Assembly: GCA_009363875.1 (NCBI GenBank)
Contig: CM018694.1
Location: 32,311,415-32,375,414, forward strand
Length of the DNA stretch: 64,000 nucleotides
From: Mikania micrantha
Lineage: Eukaryota > Streptophyta > Magnoliopsida > Asterales > Asteraceae
Reading direction: 5' to 3'
The position numbers and the translations under genes were made by a program. This document shows, piece after piece, positions 45,126-55,027 of the stretch (positions are counted from its first letter, which is position 1; each line of letters begins with the position of its first letter). The notes beneath the pieces are model-generated. The model did not search any database, was not told where the DNA came from, and was given only the letters and a program-made list of their open reading frames with translations.

Positions 45126-45200
45126 AAAAAGGTTGGGCCGGGACTCGAACCCGCGACCCTCAACTCAACGTACCCTCTCCTTACCATCTAGTCTGATCAA
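45126..45200 (-). ncRNA. tRNA-like Pol III segment within LTR C
   Basis: The minus strand contains a perfect B-box-type sequence (GGTTCGAGTCC) in a tRNA-3'-half-like context CGCGGGTTCGAGTCCCGGC, followed within 12 bases by TTTTT, a Pol III terminator. Upstream GATGGTAAGGAGAGG could be a weak A box. No full cloverleaf was found, so this is a tRNA-derived remnant (SINE-like) at most. Confidence 0.35.
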
Positions 45201-46529
45201 ATTTTATTGTTCTACTATGGAATTTAATTGTTTTAATTCCATCTAATCTGGTTCCCTTGAATTTACTCTAGCCGAAGCATTCAATCCTTAATTGATCGTG
45301 AATTCGATTCCTTTCAAACCCAAAACCATAGGGTTTTCATTTAACAACAATTTCCGAACCTCTATGATTAATCAATTTCGACTAACATATCAATTTGCAT
45401 CAAAAACCCCAAAAGCATATTCATCTCATGAACCCTAACATCGAATTCATCAAATTCTTAGTTCTAAAATGAAATTAGCATAACCTTAACCTTAATCAAC
45501 ACCCTCTGAATCTGCCCATGATATTTAATTTATTTCTTAAACTAATTTGGTCGAAAACCCCCAAAACCGATTCTAGGATGAACCCTAGAATCAAACTTGA
45601 TCAATTCGATGTTGTTACACAAATTACAGTTAGGGATAAGCTTGATCGGCCCATTATGAAGCTTTCTATAACATTCAATTCGATTTTTACTTACCCTAGG
45701 ATCGAACCCCCAAAACAGTTTTGTTCCAAAGCCCTAGAATTCGAGATCAATAAATTCATGTTTGCATCATGAAATTGATATCCCAGTTAGCATATTCGGA
45801 AGTTTCTGAAACTATCAATGCATGTTAATTTCAGTTTTAAACTTTCTAAGATCACAACCCCCAAATCGTTTTGAGTTAAGAACCCTAGAAGTGGAAATCT
45901 TGTAATTCTATATTGGAACCCCGAATTAACGTAGGGATTGTCCTAGTCGGCCATATTAGAGTGTGTAGAAAGAATTACTTACAAGATTTGATGTCCAATT
46001 CGAGTCGATTGCCTTTAAGTCCAAGATTCGGCCTCCTTGAAACCGTATCTCTCAATTGAAGCTTTACTGATTGAATTTCTGCTTGAAATCACCCCTAAAG
46101 ATGCCGACTAATGTTTAGGGAAGAGGAATTGTGCGAGTGATGTTCAATTTATACGAATTGCTTGAAATTTTGAAACGGTTTCGACTTGGCCTTAATGTTT
46201 GAGTTTAATTCGATGATTAATTGATCCAATAACGCCTGACAGTTACATATAATCATATTCCTGATGATTATTGATATTTAATTCGCTTATAACCTATTAA
46301 AATCATCGAATTATGGTTCAATTGGACATACATCCGAATTTTGACTTTGGATAGTCAAAATTCCATGACTTAGGGTAATTACATCATTAATCCTAGCAAT
46401 TTAAGTGTATTGGAACTGATTTATACTAATTTCAAGCCCTTAGGTTTGATTTGGCACAATTACATAACATTTCGGTTAACAAAGTTGAACCGAAAATCTC
46501 AAATTGTCACAAAATCGGGCTTCTTAGAA

Positions 46530-46825
46530 CATTGTTGGGCTTGATTAACCCAATTAAGCCTCTTAAATACAACTGGACCTCACTGGGCCTTCCTGGGCCT
46601 ACCTTGGCCTTCCCTAGGCCTACTTTATTCACATTGGGCCTCATTTGCCCCTTATTGGGCCTTACTGGGCCTCTCTTGGCTTATTGGGCCTACACTGACT
46701 ATGTTGGGCCTAATTGATCTTGTTGAGTCTTCCTTGACCTTACTGGACCTTCCTTGCTTTACTGGGCCTTCATTGGACCTTATTGGGCCTTCATTGGCCT
46801 TGTTGGGCCTACGGAGGTTAACAAG
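46530..46825 (-). repeat. GGCCCA word array in LTR C
   Basis: About 17 TGGGCC/TTGGCC words on the plus strand in 300 bp (GGCCCA in LTR sense), with ACT/CTT-type spacers. Confidence 0.8.
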
Positions 46826-47262
46826 GTTAACTTTGAAAAGTCGGATTGTCACAACATATTTCAAGATTCAAGATTGGATCAAATGACAAATGGAGGGTGA
46901 TTAGATTACTTGATCCTGTATGGCTTGTGAACTGCTCTAAACAAGATATTGATACTCTCAATGAAGCTGAGATTTATGCAAAAGAAGGTTTTCATGATGT
47001 GGGAGTTAGTTATAAGGATATGGCATTACAGTTTCAGACTATTGCAAGAATGTGCTTTACTTTGGGAATTCATTCAGGATGTGATTGGGATGATGTGAAT
47101 TACTTGTATGCGGAGTTGATGGCTTTGGAAAGGGAGATTGATGAAAGAGATGAAAGAATTGAAGCTGAAAGATTATCAAAGATTCCAAGATCTATGATTA
47201 TACGTGCTGAAGATAATGTTTGTAAAGATCAGTCATCGAGTGGGACTCGGATTGAAGAATGA

Positions 47263-47726
47263 AGATTAATATTTGAAGATTTGAAGCAACTATTAAGGGG
47301 GAGTTTGTTAGTACATATTGTAATTGGTTGCATTCAAATTGTTTTGTTTAAGTTAAGATAGTTTGATGCTAGGTTCGTCTGGCCCAGGAACCTAGGCATG
47401 TGTATGTTAGGTTTGACGAACCTATGGTCTTGTTATTGTAAAGGTTCGTCCAGTGAACGTGTTGGTTCGGCTAGGTTCGGCTAGTGTCTTGTATATATTT
47501 GCAGGTTTTTCTGATTTTGGTAGTGAGTGACAGAGCATGTATTTCTCAGTTTGATGTGATAGAACTGTGTGTTCTTGATGTGTGATCTTGTAATTGATTT
47601 CAGTATTAATGAAGAGAATATTTACAAGTATGATTGTTTGGTCTTTGATTCATATAGATTTTATCTAGATTCCACATAGATACAATTGTTAATAGAATTC
47701 AAGTAACAGATTCAGAGAATTCTACA
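47263..47726 (+). repeat. Candidate 3' end of the unidentified element: polypurine tract and short LTR
   Basis: AAGGGGGA (47296-47303 region) precedes TGTTAG at 47306. The following 0.4 kb has GGTTCGTC/GGTTCGGC words, a TATATATTT box near 47490 and ends near ATTCTACA at 47726. This looks like a short LTR, but no left partner was found, so its ends are uncertain. Confidence 0.35.
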
Positions 47727-47732
47727 AAAACA

Positions 47733-47770
<38 letters not shown>

Positions 47771-47798
47771 ATTGATGATGACGATGAAAAGAAGAAGA

Positions 47799-47878
<80 letters not shown>

Positions 47879-48057
47879 AAAGATGATGACCAGGCCAAAG
47901 ATGGCCCGATCAAGAAAGATGATGAACCCAACGATGATCAGGGCTGTGATGACACTGGAAATCCTTCTTCTTAAAGCAAACCCATAGACGAGTATGATGA
48001 ATTATTTGGGGATCTTCCTGAAGACTTTTACTTTGAGGGTCTTATGAGGATATGAAG
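47733..48057 (+). repeat. GAT microsatellite and acidic reading frame
   Basis: A (GAT)n run from 47735 to about 47878, broken once by GACGATGAAAAGAAGAAGAAT. In the GAT frame it encodes poly-Asp, then an acidic Lys/Asp tail to TAA near 47973; similar acidic residues (DEYDELFGDLPEDF) follow the stop. It may be a decayed acidic C-terminus or simply a microsatellite. Confidence 0.7.
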
Positions 48058-48084
48058 AATGTAGGACTTGGAGATATGTTCACA

Positions 48085-49809
48085 GCCAGAAAAGTCAAGT
48101 GCTTATATGGGGACAAAAATAAGAAGATGCATTTCAACTTCTTAAGCAGAAGTTATGCAACTCCTCAATCCTTAGCCTTCCAGAAGGCAGTGATGGTTTC
48201 ATTGTCTACTACGATGCTACAAACCTTGGTCTCGGTTTTGTACTTATGCAACATGAAAAGGTGATTGCGTATGCTTCAAGATAGCTTAAGGTTCATTAGA
48301 AGAATAACACTACTCATGACCTCAAGTTAGGGGCTCTGGTCTTTGCACTTAAGATTTAGAGACACTATCTTTATGGTACTAAATGTGTCATCTATACAAA
48401 GCACAAGAGCCTGCAGCATATTCTCAATCAGACAGAGCTCAACATGAGACAACGGCGTTGGGTTGACCTTTTAACTGATTACGATTGTGAGATTCGTTAC
48501 CATCCGGGTAAAGCCAATGTAGTGGCGGATGCTCTTAGTCGTAAGGAACCAATTAAGCCGATATATGTTAGAGCCATGGAGATCAACACTCAACCGAACT
48601 TTTTGGACCTGATTCATATTGCACAACAACAAGTGGTAACCAACAATCAGCTGAAGACGGAGTTAGATTGCGGAGTTGAGGGTAAGTTAGAACCTCAAGC
48701 CGATGGAGTTCTATACTTCAACGGCCGTGTGTGGATTCCAAAATTAGATGAATTGCACACGCTAATCTGTGATGAGACTCATAGGTCGTGAGATTCAGTT
48801 CATCAAGGTGCTGACAAGATGTATCATGAATTGTGAACGTCTTACTCATGGCCTGGGATGAAGAAAGACATAGCCTTGTACGTAAGGAAATGTTTAACGT
48901 GTTCAAAGGTCAAGGCAGAACATCAGAAGCCCTCGGGACTTCTACAGCAACCTGAAATTCCTTGATGGAAATGGGAGAAAATTTCCATGGATTTCATAAC
49001 CAAGTTGCCGAGAACTCCACGAGTTTACGATTCGATTTAGGTGATCGTTGATCGACTCACCAAATCTGCTCATTTTCTCCCAATCTAAGAGGATTACATA
49101 ATCAAGAAGATATCCACTCTGTACATCAACAAAATCATCGCGCATCACGGTACTCCAACGTCAATCATTTCTGATCGTGATAGTCATTTCACTTCTTGCT
49201 TTTGGCGATCATTGCAAAAGGCTTTGGGAAAGCGTGTTAATCTTAGCACGTCGTATCATCCCAAAATGACGATGAAAGAGAAAGGACTATGCAAAGACTC
49301 GAGGACATGCTTCGTTCTTGTGTGATCGATTTCAGTGGGAGTGTTGGGATACTCATCTTCCACTTTTCGAGTTTTCGTACAACAACAGCTACCATACAAG
49401 CATTCAATGTACACCATTCGAAGCTTTATATGGTAGGAAGTGACGATCGCCGGTCTGCTGGACCGAGGTTGGTGACTCACAGGTCGTAGGACCTGAACTC
49501 GTTCAAGAAACAACCGATAAGATCATAATCATTCAATCAAGGCTTAAGGCCGCAAGATATCGGCAGAAGAGTTAAGCCGATCGACGTCGAAAGACGCTTG
49601 AATTTCAAGTTGGTGACCGAGTCTTACTCAAGGTTTCTCCCTGAAAAGGTTTCGTCCGATTCGGGAAGGAAGGGAAACTTGCCCCAAGGTACGTTTGACC
49701 TTTTGAGATCCTGGAAAGGATTGGTCCCGTAGCCTCTAAACTCAAACTTCCAGTGGAGCTAAGCAATGTTCACGATACCTTTCATGTGTCGAATCTTAAG
49801 AAATGCTTG
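48085..49809 (+). pseudogene. Decayed B-type Pol (element B4), left part
   Basis: Aligns with B1 from the RT/RNase H connection (57909) to the end of the integrase C-terminal domain (59630). Everything upstream is missing and the GAT-rich segment abuts instead. One stretch, RNase H end to integrase N-terminus, is open at 48444-48791 (MRQRRWVDLLTDYDCEIRYH). Elsewhere there are many stops, several at former Trp, Arg or Gln codons, as expected from C-to-T decay of methylated DNA. Integrase motifs remain recognisable at nucleotide level. The sequence breaks at AAATGCTTG where B1 is inserted and resumes at 63590. Confidence 0.85.
49805..49809 (+). repeat. Target-site duplication of B1 (left; right copy 63590-63594)
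   Basis: GCTTG directly before TGTAAC and directly after GTGTGACA. It proves that B1 is a clean integrase-mediated insertion into B4. Confidence 0.93.
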
Positions 49810-49985
49810 TGTAACATTTGTGCATATAGTCATGTAGTTGTAAACAGTGTTAGAACAGTGTCTATTCATGGTTCAGTTCATCAATGTGATTCGTATGTTC
49901 AAAATGTGTGCTTGTGTGTTACAGGATCTTAGTAATCAGAAAACAAGTATGTATTATTTATTTACAGTCGATTTCACTAAGCAAG

Positions 49986-50070
49986 AACAGTAACTTGTTA
50001 TATCGAAACAGTGGTGGGCAGCGAGAGTGAGCCCTATACATATACTGCGTTCGGTGTAACAGGTTAGTGT
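49986..50070 (+). other. TGGTGGG/CCCTATA module, copy 11 (B1 5' LTR)
   Basis: AACAGTAACTTGTTATATCG pairs with CGGTGTAACAGGTTAGTGTT at 19/20 positions (three G.U), then AAACAG with CTGCGTT. Short-loop form, with GGGC-AGCGAGAGTGA-GCCC at the apex. Confidence 0.8.
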
Positions 50071-50151
50071 TAGTGCGTAGTGTCGAGACGAATAGTATGA
50101 CAATTAATTAATTCAACAAAGATCGTAATCTGTAAGCGAGACTGAGTATAG

Positions 50152-50171
50152 TTATGGGTGACGATCCATAA
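50152..50171 (+). other. GGTGACGATC-loop hairpin (B1 5' LTR)
   Basis: TTATG/CATAA stem around GGTGACGATC. Confidence 0.7.
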
Positions 50172-50455
50172 TAGTACGAATGTTGAACTTATAATTACGA
50201 TTAAACGACTTTAAATAATTAATACGATCGGAAAATGTACGCGATTGCGGGTATACACGTAATTGTATGTGTTTAACGATCTGGCAACACACGAAGAGTA
50301 AAATAATTATATTAATTATTTTATATTTTTACAATTTTAAAACTCATCATTTTAATGAGTTTAACAACTCTTTTATTTTAAAACCGCGTAAAGTACGCGT
50401 TATGTTCCGGAAACGCGAACCGAGCGACCGAAACGAACCCGAATACCACCCGGGC

Positions 50456-50463
50456 TATAAAAG
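50456..50463 (+). promoter_or_regulatory. TATA box of B1 5' LTR
   Basis: TATAAAAG after GAACCCGAATACCACCCGGG. The probable transcript start is about 30 bases downstream, leaving a leader of nearly 5 kb before gag unless it is spliced or an internal promoter is used. Confidence 0.65.
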
Positions 50464-50887
50464 CCTTGAACAAGGCTTAAATGCTCATTAATATCACCAA
50501 CAACACTTTCTCTCTCTACAATTTCGTCTACCCTCTCTCTCTCTAAGAAAACCAACTTTAAACGCGCATAACTCGCTCGTTTCTCAACGGATTTTGGCGT
50601 TCTTGGTGTCCACGCGAAGATCTCGACATCCTCTACTCGAAAGTACAAGAATTTTGCAGATTCATCCAGCCACAATCGAGGTATTGGTGCTTGAATGTCC
50701 ACGAAATTAGGGTTTTCTTTAGTGTGTTTGTTTAAATCTATGTTCTAGCCGACTCTACACATTTTCGGTCGAACCTACAACATTTCGAGGTTGAGATTTG
50801 CAAGTAGTAGTGGTCTAAAAGTGGTTGGATCGAAGGAACAAGGTGGAACAATGGAGCTGGTAACAGGTTAGCTGGAAGAGGGGGCGG

Positions 50888-51745
50888 CCGAGCCTTCATC
50901 CTCAGCTGGCCGAACCCTAATGAGGTGCCACGAACCTGCATGGTTCGTTAAATGTCAGCCGAACCCTTAGGGGACCTCACGAACCTGTACCGAGCCTTCA
51001 TGCCTTCGACGAACTATTCTAAGGCCACGAACTCTCCCGAACCTTCACGAACCTTGATCAGCATGCAGCGAACCTTCATAGGTGGGAGCATCTTCGGCGA
51101 ACCCCCATGCAAGCAGACGAACCCATGCATGGTTCGTTGCCATGAAGCCGAATCTCTCATCACTTTAGCCGAACCACGAACTTGAGCCGAACCCCGGAAG
51201 CCATACACAAACCCTTAACCATCATCACGAACCCTTTAGGCTCGCAAGCAACGAACCCTGGTTGTCGAAATTTTTTTAAAAGTGCCGAACCCTGTTTATT
51301 TGTCTTGGCCGAACCTTGGCTCTAAACTTCAAGGGTTCGCTGCCAAGAGTGGCAGCCCAAGGACCTTTCGGCCCAAACCGATTCTACTCGGCCCAATCTT
51401 ATTAGAATTCGGCCCATAGACATAAACCAAGCCCAAGGGAGTTAAGTTGGGTCATTAGATATTCAATTGGCCCAATAACACCTTGGAACTTTACATGGTT
51501 TATATAAACATTGGTTGGTTCAACTCAAATCCTTTAGGCTCAATCCAAACTCATTAGGCCCACTAAGATTGTAATCGGTTTGATATTGTCCTTGGCGTGT
51601 AATAAGGCCTATATAAATGTTATTGGGCCAACGCCACATTCACATGGCCAAATACCATAATCAATTGACCCATTGTAATTTTAATGACCTATGGCCTTTG
51701 GTTAAGTCCACCATGATTTTATGGACTTAAGGCCCATCGTTGGTC
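50888..51745 (+). repeat. GCCGAACC then GGCCCA word arrays in B1 5' LTR
   Basis: About 30 GAACC words (GCCGAACC, ACGAACC) between 50888 and 51330, then about 12 GGCCCA words to 51745, nearly all in sense orientation. Confidence 0.85.
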
Positions 51746-52153
51746 ACGACTCAAAGTGATTGTAATTTGATCTTAGATGTTTTAAGTTGCAACTTAACTT
51801 AAACATGGATCAAGTCACAATCTCAAGAACTTTAACAATTGGAACATTATTTCATAAATCATTGTAATCAATGGTTATCAAATTCTCAAACAATTATCAT
51901 TTTATGCATAAGATTTATGCACAAAGGATCATTTCACATATGTTTCTTGGACCCATGATCAATCAAGTGATTCAAATCATAACTTTCAAGTTTTCACAAC
52001 AATCAAATCATGAGAACACAAGTCAATCAATGAATCAAAGTCTATACAATTATAAATCCTATATCTTATGTATAATTACAATGTTATAGGAAACAATTAG
52101 AAGTCCTGTTTGCTACTTGCTATCTGTTTTAGTTCAGAGTCTACTGCAGACAG

Positions 52154-53222
52154 GTGAGAACTTTAGCCCCTCTTTTACTGTTTTATAACTGTTTTGGGGT
52201 GGAACACGTGATCAAAAGCGCTATTTCAATCTTGTTTCATTACACAGTTTATGTGTATTCATAAACATTACAGTTTCATCTTACGAATCCAAGGGATTCA
52301 CCAACTGTTCAAATAAATTGTCAACCGTTTTAAAGGAATTATTCACTATTAAAATCTTATTACTAAAAAGGATTTTATAATGACTCTTTGAAATGTTTTA
52401 TAACAGTTTTACTCAAATGTTCTTATAAAGGATAAACACTTTTAAATAAATGATTTTATAAACTCTTTTGTTCCAAACCTTGTTGTTACACAAGGTCACT
52501 ATATCATGATACTCAAAACAAGTGGTTCATTTAATTGTATTCAAATCAAGTGGTTCATTTCATGGTATTCAAATCAAGTGGTTCAAAACATGGTATTCAA
52601 ATCAGATGGTTCAAAACATGGTATTCAAATCAGATGGTTCAAAACATGGTATTCAAATCAAGTGGTTCAATTCATAGTATTCAAAACAAAGGATTTAATT
52701 CGTGGAATTAAATCCAGGTTTTCAATTCATGTTATCAAATAAGGCATTAACACATCCGGTTAAAGTAAGGTTCAGAAAACATGGTGTCCATTGTTGTAAA
52801 CAAACTTGTAAAAGCATCAAGTATCATATTCATTAGCGTTAGTACTGGGTGATCACAACAAGGGAAAGCGGACACACACATTGGGGCAGGCCGATTGCTG
52901 CAGTTAGTTTTTAAATCTGTTTTATAAACTAACTGCAGATTTCGGTTTCATATGGTTTTATCAAAACTGTTGACACATTATCTAACTCCAAACGTGGTTT
53001 GGGACTTGATATTATATGTTGACTCTTGTGCAAACAGTGATTGGACTGTTTACACTCATTTTCTTACTTGATGTTAGTTTGGGTTGCAGCTCATCCGTGT
53101 GAATCTTATGATGCTTTAACTTACCTATGTCTTATATCATATAACTCATGTTTACAAATGTTTAAACCTATTGTTCTCACCAACTACGTCTGTAGTTGAC
53201 AGTTACTTTTCACGTGTTTCAG
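52154..53222 (+). other. Putative LTR intron, B1 5' LTR
   Basis: Donor GCAGACAG/GTGAGAAC and acceptor CACGTGTTTCAG/GAAATCAG. It encloses the minisatellite. The 3' LTR copy spans 62199-63266. Confidence 0.33.
52500..52730 (+). repeat. 28-bp minisatellite in B1 5' LTR
   Basis: About six copies of a unit containing GGTATTCAAATCA and GTGGTTCAAAACAT; the same array is at 62545-62770. One A was lost between the two LTR copies near 52685/62728. Confidence 0.88.
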
Positions 53223-53548
53223 GAAATCAGGTTTAAGACAATCTCAGAGACAACTAAGGAGACCATTCTAAGATAGAACAAGATGAAGAAACATGCTAGG
53301 ATGGATTAGAAACACATTAAATCCTAAATGTTTAATTGTCTTGTTTGGAGTCTTATTTTGTAACTATATTTTGGGTCTGTAGTTGTCTTTCTTTTGGTAG
53401 ATAGATTGTCTGTAACTAAACAATTGTCTAAACATTATGCAACTTAGTAATCCATTGTGGTTGTTCTTATTCAATACTTGTGCATGATTCAACTGATCAT
53501 ACGTCACCGCGCCGTGGATTCCGCACGCGGCGCAGGGGTGTGACAGGT

Positions 53549-53560
53549 TGGTATCAGAGC
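53549..53560 (+). promoter_or_regulatory. Primer-binding site of B1
   Basis: TGGTATCAGAGC three bases after the 5' LTR end, complementary to initiator-Met tRNA. Confidence 0.93.
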
Positions 53561-54517
53561 CAAGGTTGTAGAGAACTAGGAAAAACCCAGTGTTTAATGA
53601 CCTAGACTATAACCTAAGCTACCCAATAGGACTAAGTGCTATAGGCTTGAGGATACTTAGGATCTAAGTAACTTAAGTAAGCATTAAGTCTACATTAAGC
53701 TTGAAAGATCTGAGGACATTTTACTAAGATTAGATATCGAGTCAAGGAATTTGAATCGGAATTCTATAATTTTAGAAACCGAATTAAATTCTCACACATA
53801 TGAATTAAGGATTTCAGAGGCAAGGATCTGTATTCTTAGTATCCTTGATCTGAAATTCTCACACAGAGATCATTATAGAAATTCAGAGGCAAAGATCTGT
53901 AGTTTCAGTATCTTTGATATGAATTTCTTGTCATATTCATTATGGGATTTAGAGGCAAAGATTGTTATCTTTGATCTAAAGTCCTTGTCATATTCATTAT
54001 GGGATTTAGAGGCAAAGATTGTTATCTTTGATCTAAAGTCCTTGTCATATTCATTATGGGATTTAGAGGCAAAGATTGTTATCTTTGATCTAAAGTCCTT
54101 GTCACATTCAGTATAGGAATTCAAAGGTCAAGATCTATTAACTTAGATTCTTGATTTGAAATCCTTGTCATATTCACTATAGGAATTCAAAGGTCAAGAT
54201 CTATTAATTTAGAATCTTGATTTGAAATCCTTGTCATTGTTATCATTGTTATCATTATCAGGTGTTCATTATCATAGGAACTTTATAACTTAGAATCTGT
54301 GTAACAGTATTCTTTAGTTGAAGTTCTCACAAGAGATCATTATACTCGATACTGTAGGTATTGAGAACCTAGGTTAATTAACCTAGGACACACATGCTAA
54401 AACCTAAGGTTTTAATTTCAAGCAAATTAAGAACCATGGTTTACATAATCATAATCATAGTCACAGAACAAGAGAAATCATGAAACAATCATAGTCAATC
54501 AACAGTTGGAATCTTAG

Positions 54518-54639
54518 CCCCAAATATAGACGACGGATTAACGCTGATGTGTTGAGGTAAGTGGTGGGTCGGTGAGAGCTTACCCTATATATAAGCTTAT
54601 TTCAGTACGTTAAGGGGAATCCGGCGTTTGTATTTGGAG
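54518..54639 (+). other. TGGTGGG/CCCTATA module, copy 12 (B1 leader), two nested stems
   Basis: Outer CCCCAAATATAGACG (54518-54532) pairs with CGTTTGTATTTGGAG (54625-54639), 14/15. Inner GATGTGTTGAGGTAAG (54546-54561) pairs with CTTATTTCAGTACGTT (54596-54611), 16/16 with six G.U. The apex is TGGTGGGTCGGTGAGAGCTT then ACCCTATATATAAG, where GGGT/ACCC replaces the GGGC/GCCC of copies 11 and 13. Confidence 0.82.
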
Positions 54640-55027
54640 TGAGGATTCGGGATCAACTGGAAACATGGAACATGAGTCAAACACATGGGATACAAACATT
54701 TGGGAAACAATCATTGGTGAATCAAATCATAGTGCAATTCAAACTTGGATGAACCAAACATTATGGTGAATCAATCAAGTTGTGAACATTCTGTAAATGT
54801 AAACCTTAAGTGAAATTCTTAAGTGATTACATCATTAGTACTTACTGACATAGGTTAACAAGAAAGTGTAGAACACACGTATGACTTAGTTCTACATGTT
54901 AACAACTGTTAGTAGGTGCACGCATAACATAATCATAGTTCAATCATGGAATCGATCATAGTTCAAGTTGATCAAAGATCATGGGATTCTTAATCAATGG
55001 AACACACATGGAAATCAGTACAAACGT

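Larger units (their letters stand above)
43935..46853 (-). mobile_element. Solo LTR of a third type (C), 2.9 kb
   Basis: In sense it begins TGTGACAATCCG at 46853 and ends TTGGGGGTGTGACA at 43935. It is flanked by the 5-bp duplication ACATA (43930-43934 and 46854-46858) and interrupts the ORF of 41181-47262, which continues on both sides. It carries a GGCCCA array near its 5' end (TGGGCC on the plus strand, 46530-46825) and a tRNA-like segment at 45126-45200. It lacks the A/B module and hairpins. Confidence 0.88.
41181..47262 (+). pseudogene. Unidentified broken ORF, probably retroelement-associated, split by solo LTR C
   Basis: Begins MENLTFGNKHNLCAYLDS. One frame holds for about 250 codons with stops at 41283 (TGA), 41541 (TAA) and 41814 (TAG). 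This part has conserved-looking globular motifs (HIQSFWESARLI, EADVRRVLQFGG, LAHVLLHCISMRKGTFDELR, FLMYPRFVQMFID). From memory these resemble the N-terminal part of ORFs common next to retroelements in Artemisia/Tanacetum assemblies; I could not check this. After a frameshift near 41940 come acidic, Ser/Thr/Val-rich and basic stretches (42239-42844), a coiled-coil-like region (42880-43080), a highly acidic segment (43090-43500) and, beyond the solo LTR, about 130 more residues (46859-47262) ending in a Glu/Arg-rich helix. Function unknown. Confidence 0.55.
49810..53545 (+). mobile_element. 5' LTR of B1 (3736 bp)
   Basis: Runs from TGTAACATTTGTGC to GCGCAGGGGTGTGACA. In order: structured module (49986-50070), GGTGACGATC hairpin (50152-50171), TATA box (50456), CT-rich leader, conserved block (about 50550-50650), GAACC array (50888-51330), GGCCCA array (51355-51745), donor-like site (52154), 28-bp minisatellite (52500-52730), acceptor-like site (53222), terminal hairpin GCGCCGTG/CACGCGGCGC (53500-53535). 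Confidence 0.94.

Noticed and set aside
47733..47987. Poly-Met and poly-Ser ORFs over the GAT run
   Set aside because: Alternative frames of a trinucleotide microsatellite.
50400..50702. Antisense 100-codon ORF in both B1 LTRs, with similar frames at 5159-5578 and 22204-22515
   Set aside because: The similarity reflects nucleotide conservation of the leader block. Frames and ends differ between copies, and there is no start context or known domain.
53751..54116. 121-codon ORF across the B1 leader repeats
   Set aside because: It is open only because the repeat is 57 bp (19 codons). Content is repeat-derived and the same region of B2 is not open.
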